From positions 1-52,728 of the forward strand of contig NZ_SOMN01000016.1 of NCBI RefSeq assembly GCF_004564235.1: DNA of 52,728 bases, in the 5' to 3' direction. Positions 43,671-52,606 of the stretch are shown piece after piece. Numbering within the stretch: the first letter of the stretch is position 1; each line of letters begins with the position of its first letter. The translations under genes and the position numbers were made by a program. The notes beneath the pieces were generated by a model. That model saw only the letters and a list, made by a program, of their open reading frames with translations. It did not search any database and was not told the origin of the DNA. This DNA comes from Cohnella luojiensis (GTDB lineage: Bacteria; Bacillota; Bacilli; Paenibacillales; Paenibacillaceae).

Positions 43671-44297
43671 TCATGCTAACGGCCCATATCCTTGTTTGTG
43701 CAACTCTTCCGCAATAACGCCGTATCCTCGCCCATTGGGATGGAACCGATCTAACGATAAGAGCTCTCTCTCCCTCCCTTGGAAAGAGTTAAAGATATTC
43801 GCGATCTTGAGATTGGCGTCCTCGAAGCTTACGAGGTGGCGATTGAAGCGCTTGACCCACAAGTTCGCTTCCGGCATGGAAGGTGAAGGATTATATAGAT
43901 CGACTGCTCTGATCAGATAAGGCTTGCGACCAAATTTCAATTGCTTGATGACCGAGAGGATACCTCCGAAATTCTGCCGGCATTTCACTATGGCCTGTCT
44001 GAAAACATCCTCGTCCTGATGGGCTGTATACGCTTTAGCCGCATCCACCAGATCATTGCCTCCTGCCGTTATAGTGATGATATCGGCGTTCTGAAGGGCG
44101 GCCCTCACCTTATTATCGTAGTTTATTACCGATAGAATATCCGCCGATCTGGCTCCCGACATCCCCATTTTGTCGTAGACGACCTGCTGCCCCATTCTCT
44201 CCTGAATGAACCTTCCGTATCTCGGAACGAACCCTCCACCGAACAGCTCCCCCACTCCGGCGGTAAGAGAATCTCCGATTGCGGCATATTGAATCAT
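43671..44297 (-). CDS. SGNH/GDSL hydrolase
   Basis: The 208-residue protein shows the four SGNH blocks: GDSLTAG (nucleophile Ser9), a Gly block near GMSGARS, TAGGNDL with Asn, and the catalytic Asp-His in DRFHPNGRGY. It probably hydrolyses an ester such as an acetyl group or lipid; no signal peptide is present, so it should act in the cytoplasm. GGGGA lies before the ATG. It stands alone between array H and the PNPOx-fold gene. Confidence 0.9.
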   Translation of the reverse strand: MIQYAAIGDSLTAGVGELFGGGFVPRYGRFIQERMGQQVVYDKMGMSGARSADILSVINYDNKVRAALQNADIITITAGGNDLVDAAKAYTAHQDEDVFRQAIVKCRQNFGGILSVIKQLKFGRKPYLIRAVDLYNPSPSMPEANLWVKRFNRHLVSFEDANLKIANIFNSFQGRERELLSLDRFHPNGRGYGVIAEELHKQGYGPLA

Positions 44298-44382
44298 GTG
44301 CGCGTCCCCACCTTCCCCATGACATTCGCCTTCACCTTAATCTACAGCCAGCATATGATTTTCCCTCTTTATCAGTGCTTTA

Positions 44383-44415
44383 GAGAAAAAAACAAATAGC
44401 CCGATTGCTCAGGCT
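44383..44415 (-). terminator. Terminator after PNPOx-fold gene
   Basis: On the minus strand AGCCTGA-GCAA-TCGGGCT (one wobble pair) is followed by ATTTGTTTTTTT. The 3' half is repeated, nearly identical, at 45213-45241. Confidence 0.8.
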
Positions 44416-44465
44416 TGTCAGTGATCAAATTCAAGGTTTGATTGAAACCAAATACCAAATTGTTT

Positions 44466-45014
44466 TTACGCCCGGTCGTTCTGAACGCTCCTGCCTTCAT
44501 AGAACATACGATCCGGGATTTCTTCTTTCTCTTTGGCTGACAGAGAGACTGCAGCTAATTTATAGATACCGGTTTTACTACCTAAGGGGGAAACATATCG
44601 TTCCAAATGAGTCTTCCCCAGCTGTCGTTCATAATAGCCTGGTACATATTTGTCCAACATGACCTGCATGGCTTCCGTTGCCTCATTTATATCTGTTACT
44701 TGAACCAAGGAACCTTCGATAATGACACTCATATAGGCGGTATCCGTGTTGGCGGGTATCTGACTCGTGATGGTCCCATAATTCTCGCTGATGGTGAAGC
44801 AGGCTCGAGGGTTATGCTCGATGTAGGTGACTTTTCTTCCTTCTTCTGCTCCATGAAAATAGATGGCGTCTTTCAGCCAAACGAAATTGAGCGGAATGAC
44901 ATAGGGGACGTCTTCTGAAGATAAGCCGAGAAATCCAATCCGGGCTTGTTCGAGAAAATTCTGAATTTTTACGGTATCTGTACAAATGCGTTTCACATTG
45001 CGAAGGGGAAACAA
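44466..45014 (-). CDS. Pyridoxamine 5'-phosphate oxidase-fold flavin protein
   Basis: The 182-residue protein has the split-barrel FMN-binding fold used by PNPOx and nitroimidazole-resistance (NimA-like) proteins: [41 protein letters not shown]. It is likely a small flavin reductase. The start is uncertain: I use the TTG at 45014, which has AAAGGTGAT about 7 nt upstream; the TTG at 45032 has none. It is flanked by two copies of a 28-bp terminator half, and a DinB remnant lies directly upstream. Confidence 0.82.
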   Translation of the reverse strand: MFPLRNVKRICTDTVKIQNFLEQARIGFLGLSSEDVPYVIPLNFVWLKDAIYFHGAEEGRKVTYIEHNPRACFTISENYGTITSQIPANTDTAYMSVIIEGSLVQVTDINEATEAMQVMLDKYVPGYYERQLGKTHLERYVSPLGSKTGIYKLAAVSLSAKEKEEIPDRMFYEGRSVQNDRA

Positions 45015-45112
45015 CTTTTCATCACCTTTCAACTAGGGTACTATGAGCCCCAGATCATAAATAATAGGGTACCCGGAATTAAACGTTTATACGAATTCGG
45101 TTTATCCGATTG

Positions 45113-45214
45113 TTAGACGGTTTCGGGAGCCGGCCAGGATCCTTGCAGCAAGCGCAGCATGATGATTTGACCGGCATGGTAGCCGTCGTGCCGGATTAAG
45201 CTGCGCGCCCACTT
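45113..45214 (-). pseudogene. DinB-family C-terminal remnant
   Basis: Thirty-three codons and a stop on the minus strand read as the tail of a DinB protein, including RHDGYHAGQIIMLR with the characteristic last metal His and the following Gly-Gln. Nothing of the first three helices is present, and there is no start signal. It begins exactly where the duplicated terminator half ends, which points to a deletion or insertion junction. Confidence 0.6.
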
Positions 45215-45241
45215 AGAGAAAAAACAAATAGCCCGAATTGC
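45213..45241 (-). repeat. Second copy of a terminator half (direct repeat)
   Basis: This segment matches 44380-44408 at about 26 of 29 positions (TTAGAGAAAAAACAAATAGC in both, allowing one A). Here the 5' arm of the hairpin is absent, so it cannot act as a terminator. The two copies flank the PNPOx-fold gene and the DinB remnant. Confidence 0.7.
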
Positions 45242-45298
45242 ATGAAATAACTGCCTCTGGGGGAATTATATTCTAAACAAGCAAGGAGGTGTTTTGTT

Positions 45299-46801
45299 TT
45301 GGCAAACGATCTCCGGGACAATATTCAGAAGATCAAGCAATCTCTAGGCAACAGCCCGGATATTGTCGTAAGAGAATGGCTTTTCGGCGGCCCAAACGGA
45401 GTCGGAACGGCAATTATATATATCTCCGGCCTGGTCGATACCAAATTCATCAATCAATTTATTATGGAACCCTTGATGTCACATGATCTGGACGAGCACT
45501 TCAAGGCGATACGATCGCAAAACGAAAATGGGGTTGATCTGCTTAAACAATTGTTGCTGCCCGTCGGAGAGATTCAAGAAGCAGTAAATTTGAATACGAT
45601 TCTGACTGGCATTTTATCCGGGGATACCGCTCTCTTATGCCAAGGGAGCGAACATGGGTTGCTGATCGGTTCACGTGGCGGGGAGGATCGCGCCATTCAG
45701 GAGCCGAGTACCCAACCCGTTATTAGAGGACCGAAAGAGGGATTCACGGAAAATATCGATACTAACATCGCATTGATTCGTCGGAAAATCAAAGATCATA
45801 ACCTTTGGTTGGAAAACTTCAATGTAGGCCAAGTAACCAAAACCGTCGTATCCATGATGTATGTGAACGGGATCGCCTTGGATAAAGTGGTGAAAGAGGT
45901 CCGTGACCGAATCAAACGCATTCAAATAGACGGAATTTTGGAAAGCGGGTATATTGAGGAATTGATCCAGGATAAGACGTTTACCTTATTCCCTACGATT
46001 TTTAATACCGAAAGACCCGACGTTATTGCTGCAGGGCTTCTAGAGGGACGGGTCGCCATTATAGTGGACGGAACGCCGTTCGTCCTCTTGGTTCCGGCGC
46101 TGTTTCCGCAATTTTTTCAGTCGGCCGAAGATTATTATCAGCGTTCCGACATCTCTACCCTCGTTCGCTTGCTCCGTTATTTGGCGTTGGTAATCGCTTT
46201 ACTAGCTCCGCCTTTGTACATAGCCATCACGACTTTTCATCATGAAATGCTGCCCCCCCAGCTGTTGATCAGTTTATCCGCGCAACGGGAAGGAATACCG
46301 TTTCCCGCTTTCATAGAAGCTTTATTGATGGAAGTAACCTTCGAGCTTTTGCGCGAGGCGGGAGTTCGCATGCCGAAAGCAGTCGGACAAGCCATCTCCA
46401 TCGTAGGGGCTCTTGTTATCGGTCAGGCTGCGGTGCAAGCGGGAATCGTATCGGCAGCTATGGTCATTGTCGTTTCCATCACAGCAATTGCGAGTTTTAT
46501 CATACCCTCGTATAACATGGGTATTCCCATTCGAATATTGCGTTTCGGATTCATGATACTAGCGGCTACTTTCGGATTGTTCGGAATTCTTGCGGGACTG
46601 ATCGGGATTGTTCAGCATCTTTGTCACTTGCGTTCATTCGGTATCCCCTATATGTCTCCTTACGCGCCAGTCCTTGCGGCAGATAAAAAAGACGCGATGG
46701 TACGTACCCCTTGGTGGGCAATGACATCGCGTCCCCGTACCGCAAGCAGGAAAAATACAATTCGCGAGAAGAGTCAACCTTCGCCGAAGCCGGAAACCTA
46801 A
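45299..46801 (+). CDS. Spore germination receptor subunit A (GerA family)
   Basis: The 500-residue protein has GerA length and order: a soluble N-terminal region to about 260 and a C-terminal membrane part with about five helices (from VRLLRYLALVIALLAPPLYI), ending in a basic Ser-rich tail. Conserved pieces include EAVNLNTILTGILSGDTALL, RGPKEGFTENIDTNIALIRR and TERPDVIAAGLLEGRVAII. It is the A subunit of a nutrient receptor in the spore inner membrane. The TTG start at 45299 follows AAGGAGGTG at 8 nt. It is the first gene of a four-gene ger operon. Confidence 0.96.
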   Translation: MANDLRDNIQKIKQSLGNSPDIVVREWLFGGPNGVGTAIIYISGLVDTKFINQFIMEPLMSHDLDEHFKAIRSQNENGVDLLKQLLLPVGEIQEAVNLNTILTGILSGDTALLCQGSEHGLLIGSRGGEDRAIQEPSTQPVIRGPKEGFTENIDTNIALIRRKIKDHNLWLENFNVGQVTKTVVSMMYVNGIALDKVVKEVRDRIKRIQIDGILESGYIEELIQDKTFTLFPTIFNTERPDVIAAGLLEGRVAIIVDGTPFVLLVPALFPQFFQSAEDYYQRSDISTLVRLLRYLALVIALLAPPLYIAITTFHHEMLPPQLLISLSAQREGIPFPAFIEALLMEVTFELLREAGVRMPKAVGQAISIVGALVIGQAAVQAGIVSAAMVIVVSITAIASFIIPSYNMGIPIRILRFGFMILAATFGLFGILAGLIGIVQHLCHLRSFGIPYMSPYAPVLAADKKDAMVRTPWWAMTSRPRTASRKNTIREKSQPSPKPET

Positions 46802-46814
46802 AGGAGGTATTTGT

Positions 46815-48020
46815 ACGAAAAGAGGGTATAGAGCGCTTGTTTCGGTCTTGTGCTTGACGATGGCGGCCGGATGCTGGAATCGTCGCGAATTGAATGACTT
46901 GGCCATTTCCGTTGCTATTGGCGTGGATAAGAGAGGAAATCAAATTTTGCTAACCGATCAGATTGTGGATCCGGGAGCTGTTGCGGGCAAAGAGGGCGGC
47001 GGCGCTACTTTCCGTGCTCCCGTCTCTTTGTTTCAGGAAAAGGGCAGAGGAATTCAAGAGGCAGCCAGAAGAATGACGATAGAAAGCACAAGAAAAATAT
47101 ACGTCGGACAGCTTCAGATGCTTGTTATCGGAGAAAAACTCGCAAAGGAGGGCATTGGTAAATTATTGGATCATATCTCAAGAGATCACGAATACCGGAG
47201 TGATTTTTATGTCATAATCGCCCGCAGAGCCGAAGCTCAAGATATTCTGAAAGTGTTCACGGCCCTGGAAAAAACGCCGGCGACCAAAATGAGAGCTTCT
47301 CTTGAAGTCTCGTCAAAAGCATGGGGGACAAGCGCTGCGGTTAAATTCGACGAGTTCATTTCCAACGTCGTCAGCAAAGGGAAAGAAGCGGCGGTAACTG
47401 GAATTAGATTAATAGGCGATCCTAAGATCGGCAACGATAAAGCAAACGTAGAGAAAATTTTATCTCCTGCCAATCTCCATTACTCCGGGGTGGCGGTCTT
47501 CAAAAAAGATAAAATGCTCGGGTGGTTAAACGAGGATGACAGCAAGGGATACAATTACACGCAAGGAAAAATAAAAAGCACGGTCGAGTTGGTCTCTTGT
47601 CCTAAAAATAAAAACAAAATAACGGTGGAAATCCTCCGCAACAAAAAAACAATGAAAGCGGTCATGGAGGACGGCAAGCCGGTCATTCATATCCGAATCA
47701 AAACGGAAGGAGTAATTACCGATGCTCAATGCCGCATGGACTTTACGAAGCCGTCATCCATAACTCTAGTGGAGCGGCTGACCTCAAGCCATATCCAAAA
47801 CTCCGTTTTATCGGCAGTGAATACCATGCAAAACAAATACAAGTCGGATATTTTCGGGTTCGGAGAAGCCGTCGAGCGGAAGTACCCTCAATATTGGGAA
47901 AAGGTAAAAATCGACTGGGACAAGGTTTTTCCGACGATTCGGGTAAACATTCGGGTGGAGTCTAATATCCAGAAGATGTTTAAGACGACAAAGTCTCTTT
48001 ACGAAAGAATGGAGGGGTAG
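46815..48020 (+). CDS. Spore germination lipoprotein, Ger(x)C family, with ACG start
   Basis: The mature protein (starting CWNRRELNDLAISVAIGVDK) is a full-length Ger(x)C protein. The leader RGYRALVSVLCLTMAAGC is a proper lipoprotein signal only if translation begins at the ACG at 46815, which lies 7 nt after a perfect AAGGAGG (46801-46807). The first usual start codon in frame is a TTG at 46848; that leaves eight residues before the lipid-modified Cys, no basic residues and no ribosome-binding site. A T-to-C change from ATG is the simplest explanation. The encoded length from ACG is 401 residues. Confidence 0.85.
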   Translation, partial: TKRGYRALVSVLCLTMAAGCWNRRELNDLAISVAIGVDKRGNQILLTDQIVDPGAVAGKEGGGATFRAPVSLFQEKGRGIQEAARRMTIESTRKIYVGQLQMLVIGEKLAKEGIGKLLDHISRDHEYRSDFYVIIARRAEAQDILKVFTALEKTPATKMRASLEVSSKAWGTSAAVKFDEFISNVVSKGKEAAVTGIRLIGDPKIGNDKANVEKILSPANLHYSGVAVFKKDKMLGWLNEDDSKGYNYTQGKIKSTVELVSCPKNKNKITVEILRNKKTMKAVMEDGKPVIHIRIKTEGVITDAQCRMDFTKPSSITLVERLTSSHIQNSVLSAVNTMQNKYKSDIFGFGEAVERKYPQYWEKVKIDWDKVFPTIRVNIRVESNIQKMFKTTKSLYERMEG

Positions 48021-48026
48021 CGAAAC

Positions 48027-48239
48027 ATGTGGAGTGTCCTCTTGATCTTAGCGGTCGGCATGGCGATAATCATGATCGATGTGCCGACCCTTCGCAGAAA
48101 TAAAAGCCGGAAGGAGCTATGGGCTTTTTCCGTATTGCTTATCGGCGGAGTTGCGCTTAACATTGTCGTGGGTTTAGGAGTCGAAGTGCCAAGCCCGCTC
48201 GAGTTGATTAAAATCATATACGGGCCAATCGTAAGATGA
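48027..48239 (+). CDS. Two-helix small subunit of germination receptor (D subunit type)
   Basis: The 70-residue protein has two hydrophobic helices (about 2-18 and 34-52) joined by a basic loop RRNKSRKE. Small two-helix proteins encoded inside ger operons (GerD-subunit type) modulate receptor function in Bacillus. It lies 6 bp after the gerC-type gene and its stop overlaps the gerB-type start by 4 bp (ATGA). Position and topology support the call; the sequence alone is too short to be sure. Confidence 0.75.
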   Translation: MWSVLLILAVGMAIIMIDVPTLRRNKSRKELWAFSVLLIGGVALNIVVGLGVEVPSPLELIKIIYGPIVR

Positions 48240-49303
48240 TCGAAGCGAGTCAATTCAAGAAGATGGTGTCTCTTTTCGTCATCGGCACCTCCCTGATCTT
48301 GCTGCCGTCGATGCTCGCTTCGAAAGCCAAACAAGATGCATGGATCTCCTCAATCGTCGGAATGATCGTCGGACTTGTACTGGTAGGGATCTATTATGCG
48401 CTAGGCCGCCTCTTTCCAGGCAAGACCTTGGTAGAGTATAGCAAGGAAATACTCGGGAAGTGGCTGGGGACTATCGTTTCCTTCTTGTGGTTTACTTACG
48501 CTTTTATCCTGACGGTTCTCGTCTTGCGAAATCTCGGCGATTTTCTGACCTCGTCCATGTTCCCGGAAACGCCGATTCAAGCGATCCATATCGTATACCT
48601 GTGTATCGTGGTTATAGGGGTCCGTTATGGCATTTCGAACATTGCCCGCACCGTGGATATTTTTTTCCCATTGGTTATAATTCTTTTGATCGTGTTCGTG
48701 TCTTTGCTTCTCCATGATATTGAATTTGATCGCCTTCAGCCTATGCTTGCGAAAGGGATACAGCCCGTCCTGCAAGCCGCATATCCGTATATCGGATTTC
48801 CTTTCGCGGAGCTTGTCTTGCTGCTTATGATTTATCCGAAAGTGAAGCGGACAAAAGAAGCAGGGAAATCGTTATTGACGGGTACGCTGTTCGGAGGGCT
48901 TGTTTTGTTCGTGATTACGCTGCTTAGCCTGTTGGTATTAGGGGCGGAAAACACGGCAAGCGAACTTTATCCTAGCTTTCGATTGGCCAAAAAGATACAA
49001 ATAGGCGAATTTATCCAACGGGTGGAGGTCATCATGGCCGTTATCTGGTTCATTACCATCTTTGTTAAACTGGTTATTTGTTTTTACATATCCGTCCAAA
49101 GTCTCTCTCAGACGTTGAATCTTCCCGATTATCGCTCTCTTGTTTTGCCTTTGGGAATGATCCTTTATGCCGTTGCCTACTTTATCGTTCCGAATATAAG
49201 CTATTTAATATCGTTTGATGCGAAGGTTTGGCCGTTATATGCGCTAACAATCGGACTCGTCCTCCCCTTGCTGCTTCTGGGGGTTGCGATAATTAAGAAG
49301 TAA
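48236..49303 (+). CDS. Spore germination receptor permease subunit B (GerB family)
   Basis: The 355-residue protein has about ten membrane helices in the amino-acid/polyamine permease-like (APC) pattern of GerAB proteins. It opens SQFKKMVSLFVIGTSLILLPS, has DAWISSIVG in the first loop and FPFAELVLLLMIYP in the middle. In GerA-type receptors this subunit binds the nutrient germinant. Its ATG overlaps the preceding stop, and a terminator follows the stop by 54 bp. Confidence 0.95.
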   Translation: MIEASQFKKMVSLFVIGTSLILLPSMLASKAKQDAWISSIVGMIVGLVLVGIYYALGRLFPGKTLVEYSKEILGKWLGTIVSFLWFTYAFILTVLVLRNLGDFLTSSMFPETPIQAIHIVYLCIVVIGVRYGISNIARTVDIFFPLVIILLIVFVSLLLHDIEFDRLQPMLAKGIQPVLQAAYPYIGFPFAELVLLLMIYPKVKRTKEAGKSLLTGTLFGGLVLFVITLLSLLVLGAENTASELYPSFRLAKKIQIGEFIQRVEVIMAVIWFITIFVKLVICFYISVQSLSQTLNLPDYRSLVLPLGMILYAVAYFIVPNISYLISFDAKVWPLYALTIGLVLPLLLLGVAIIKK

Positions 49304-49356
49304 CCAAAAAACAAGATATAAATTTCATGCACCAAGTCAGCGTCTTACGAATGGCC

Positions 49357-49396
49357 TCGCCGCTCTCGGCATCAACACCGAGAGCGGCGATTTCTT
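49357..49396. terminator. Terminator after ger operon
   Basis: TCGCCGCTCTCGG pairs perfectly with CCGAGAGCGGCGA around an 8-nt loop; T-rich sequence follows on the plus strand. The convergent DinB gene ends 20 bp further, so it may serve both. Confidence 0.9.
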
Positions 49397-49411
49397 GTTT
49401 GCACGCAATAA

Positions 49412-49888
49412 TTAATCCCATACTTTAGGTCGAGCTATTCCCATTGTTCTCATGTAGCCTAATAATTGTCCGGTATGGACGGATTCGTGATACGCAATAC
49501 GCAACAACATATCTCCAAGCGTCCTAATATAGCCTACATCGGAACGGTCTATGTTAATGTTTTCTAAGTCGTCTTTATTAAAAGCTCCGACATAGCTCAA
49601 GAAATGGTCTCGAAAAGGTTGAATAAACTTCAGTTCATTTTCTACTGTCGTAAATTCTTTTTCATCAAAAGGATTTGTTTCAGGGGCTGAAGTTAAACTG
49701 CCTCTATTTACGAGAATTTGATGATAGAGTAACTCCGCTTCTGCTACATGCCTAATCATTTCGGCGCAGGATAATGCTTCATGATCGGGTCTCCAGTTCA
49801 ACTTTTCTTCCGGAATCGATTTCCATACTATGATGCTTCTCCGTCTAATCTCCTCGAAATTTAAAATGATCAGATCGGTTTCTGTCAT
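49412..49888 (-). CDS. DinB-family protein
   Basis: The 158-residue protein has the DinB four-helix pattern: WRPDHEALSCAEMIRHVAEAE with the first metal His, and the C-terminal AYHESVHTGQLLGYMR with two more. That gives the complete His triad for a metal-binding, probably thiol-transferase type protein. AAGGAG lies 9 nt before the ATG. It faces the ger operon and is not linked to any neighbour. It is a different subgroup from the DinB gene at 38164. Confidence 0.88.
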   Translation of the reverse strand: MTETDLIILNFEEIRRRSIIVWKSIPEEKLNWRPDHEALSCAEMIRHVAEAELLYHQILVNRGSLTSAPETNPFDEKEFTTVENELKFIQPFRDHFLSYVGAFNKDDLENINIDRSDVGYIRTLGDMLLRIAYHESVHTGQLLGYMRTMGIARPKVWD

Positions 49889-50075
49889 TTGTAGTCACTC
49901 CTTAGTCAATGTGTGAAGTTAATCATATCACATATCTACAGTAATGGAATGTATGTTCGCATCAACGACAAGAATCCCCATAGAGCATGACTTTGTATCC
50001 GGTCTTATAGGCACTCTTCAAAGGTTGCTTGGGTTGATATGATAGCGGTGAATTGAAATCCAAAGGAGGAATATT

Positions 50076-52211
50076 ATGACAGGTCGCAAAGTCGTCAGTC
50101 TTTTTACTTCTATCATTTTGGCAGGCAGCATCGCAGTCCCTTCTTCCGCAATAGCAGCACCGGCCAGTTACAATCCGAATCCGACCGTGCTTGATATCGG
50201 ACCTAAGCTCCGATCCGAAACGGTAGAGCAAATCAAAGCGGAGAATCGGTTGGATCTCTCCGGCGCGGAAGCGATCGGCAGTTCCGCAGAGGCGGGCTCC
50301 ACCGCGACCGTTACTCCTGATGATGTCGGCAACAAGGTCGTCCGGTGGGTGACGCATGATGATTACACGGGCAGATACTTATTGACCTCATTTACATTGC
50401 GTGCCGTCGGTAAATACGGCGAAGTCTGGGTGGCCAATAACCTCAATTACCCGAGCGGCGATCCACGCAATTCCCTCACGGCGATCACCGACGCTCAAGT
50501 TCAATATTTGATGAGTGAATTCGATACCAAGATATATGAGAAAGAAGTGTCTTTCTTCGCTCCTCCCGCAGAACGGAAAGGCGAACATGGAGTTCTGCCG
50601 GATTATATGGACGAAAGCGGACGCGTGGTCATTCTGATAGACAATATCAAAGACCAGAGCTATTATAATCCCGACTACCCGAGCTACATTGCCGGATACT
50701 TCTCCCCTACGATCAGCGAGTTGTCCGACCGCAACGTCATGACGGTAGATAACTTCGATTGGCTGAATCGCACGGGTCCAACTGCTCCAAGACCGTTCTT
50801 GTATGAAGGCGTATTCGCTCATGAATTCCAGCATTTGCTGCATAGCGATACGGATTCCGGCGAAGAAAACTTCATTAACGAAGGATTGTCCGACTTCGCC
50901 CAATACCTCGTCGGTTACGGTCACTCGCAGGGGCATGTGGATTTCTTTATGAATCATCTCCGTAACTCCTTGACCTTATGGGGCGATCAAACGGATCTGC
51001 AAATTCTCGCGGATTACGGAAACGCCTATCTGTTCCAGCTATATCTTTATGACCGCTTCGGTGAAGCCTTCATTCGGGATGAATTCCATGATCAGCTGCA
51101 TGGAATAAGCAGCATAAACGACCTTCTCGGCAAAGTGAATATCAAGGACAATAGAAACGACGATGATGATGAAGGCGATGACGAAGGCGACGATGACGGT
51201 GACGGCCGTTTGACCTTTAACGAAGTGTATGCGGACTTCATGACCTCCATTATGTTGGATACACAGAAGACCGGAGGCAGCTATAAGTTCGATTCGATCG
51301 ATCTGGCGCCGAACGTTGATGGATCTGTTCTTCCCGACATCGTATCTCCCGCTTGGGGAACCGACTTCAAGGTCATCGTTCCGGACAAGAAAATCGATCA
51401 CCTTTACTTTAAGGGCCTTGATTTCTTGAGAACGAACTGGACTAGCGCCACAGACCCGGTCAAAGGCGAAGTATTGTGGGGAAATACCGGCGATCTGGCT
51501 GACAATTTCCTTATTAAGGAACTCAATCTGACGGGTCAAACCGCACCGATCCTGTCTTTCGATACCAGCTACAATATCGAAGAGCAATGGGACTTCGGCG
51601 TTGTCCAAGTGTCTACCGATAATGGGAAGACATGGACCTCGTTGTCTAACGCCAATACCCGCAGCGACGTCGTCGATTTGGGTTATCCGAAGGTCAAGGA
51701 GAATCTCCCCGGATTTACGGGCAGCTCCAACGGTTGGAAAACGGAAACGTTCGACTTAACTGCCTATGCCGGTCAGAAAGTTCTGCTGGGCTTTCGTTAC
51801 CTGACGGACTGGGGCTTTACGGAATCAGGCTGGTACCTGTCGAACCTGAAGTTGAACGATGCTACGATTGATCCGATGACTACCACCTCCGGATTTATGA
51901 GCCTGGAGCAAGCCACCGGTCAATATGTCAATTACCAAGTCCAGTTCATCGGCTACAAGAAAAGCAAAGGCAATGACAATGTGAAAGTGATCCGGTTCCG
52001 CAACCTCCTTAACATGTCGGAAGACAAGCTTATCGACCTGGGAAAAATGCTTCGCGGCTCCGAGTATGAGCGCATCGTCATGATGACGACTTATGCGGCT
52101 CCCGAAGGTACGAACGCCAGCGTCTCTTATGAGTATGAAGTGGTCATGAAGAACAAAGACAGGGAAGATCGCCAGAACGAAAAGGAAAACTATAAACGCA
52201 GTCATCCGTAA
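50076..52211 (+). CDS. Secreted zinc metallopeptidase (gluzincin/immune-inhibitor-A-like)
   Basis: The 711-residue protein has a signal peptide (cut near AIAAPA). Its catalytic region contains FAHEFQHLLHS (zinc ligands His249 and His253, Glu250) and a downstream NEGLSDFAQYL with Glu269 as third ligand, the gluzincin layout of M30/M6-like enzymes. An acidic insert at 360-377 ends in a perfect EF-hand loop (Asp372 to Glu383). The C-terminal region from about 430 is a beta-rich domain resembling those of immune inhibitor A (FSTYNIEE..., WKTETFDLTAYAGQKVLLGF-like strands). It probably degrades extracellular proteins and needs calcium. AAAGGAGG lies 6 nt before the ATG. Confidence 0.85.
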   Translation: MTGRKVVSLFTSIILAGSIAVPSSAIAAPASYNPNPTVLDIGPKLRSETVEQIKAENRLDLSGAEAIGSSAEAGSTATVTPDDVGNKVVRWVTHDDYTGRYLLTSFTLRAVGKYGEVWVANNLNYPSGDPRNSLTAITDAQVQYLMSEFDTKIYEKEVSFFAPPAERKGEHGVLPDYMDESGRVVILIDNIKDQSYYNPDYPSYIAGYFSPTISELSDRNVMTVDNFDWLNRTGPTAPRPFLYEGVFAHEFQHLLHSDTDSGEENFINEGLSDFAQYLVGYGHSQGHVDFFMNHLRNSLTLWGDQTDLQILADYGNAYLFQLYLYDRFGEAFIRDEFHDQLHGISSINDLLGKVNIKDNRNDDDDEGDDEGDDDGDGRLTFNEVYADFMTSIMLDTQKTGGSYKFDSIDLAPNVDGSVLPDIVSPAWGTDFKVIVPDKKIDHLYFKGLDFLRTNWTSATDPVKGEVLWGNTGDLADNFLIKELNLTGQTAPILSFDTSYNIEEQWDFGVVQVSTDNGKTWTSLSNANTRSDVVDLGYPKVKENLPGFTGSSNGWKTETFDLTAYAGQKVLLGFRYLTDWGFTESGWYLSNLKLNDATIDPMTTTSGFMSLEQATGQYVNYQVQFIGYKKSKGNDNVKVIRFRNLLNMSEDKLIDLGKMLRGSEYERIVMMTTYAAPEGTNASVSYEYEVVMKNKDREDRQNEKENYKRSHP

Positions 52212-52261
52212 ATAACAAGACGGCCGGACTTTGAAGTGCACCCCTTAGAATAGACATTTGA

Positions 52262-52305
52262 AAAACCCCCTGGGTTAATCCGATGAAATTCTAGGGGGTG
52301 TTTTC
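52262..52305 (+). terminator. Terminator after metallopeptidase gene
   Basis: AACCCCCTGG pairs with CTAGGGGGTG (near-perfect 9-10 bp stem), followed by TTTTC. It lies about 50 bp after the stop codon. Confidence 0.8.
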
Positions 52306-52375
52306 TATGTAAAATGGCAATCTAATTAGCTTAGGGTACTCTTGAAACACTCGCTGAAACTTACTTCCAAGAAAG

Positions 52376-52606
52376 CGATCGGCTGTAGTTAGCTTTGGTC
52401 GAACTAAATTCATTTTTGAGCTCGTTTGGCGGGCTGTAGTTAGCTTTGGTCGAACTAAATTCATTTTTGAGCTCGTTTGGCGAGCTGTAGTTAGCTTTGG
52501 TCGAACTAAATTCATTTTTGAGCTCGTTTGGCGAGCTGTAGTTAGCTTTGGTCGAACTAAATTCATTTTTGAGCTCGTTTGGCAAGCTGTAGTTAGCTTT
52601 GGTCCA
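52376..52606. repeat. Array I, five 51-bp units with GTAGTTAG core
   Basis: GTAGTTAGC cores start at 52385, 52436, 52487, 52538 and 52589, exactly 51 bp apart, and the units are almost identical. Each holds TTTGGTCGAACTAAA (6-bp stem if G-U pairs are allowed) and GAGCTCGTTTGGCGAGCT (GAGCTCG and CGAGCT are also complementary). The core is that of array H. It lies 165 bp after the metallopeptidase stop; the final 120 bp of the window are AT-rich with no gene visible. Confidence 0.96.
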
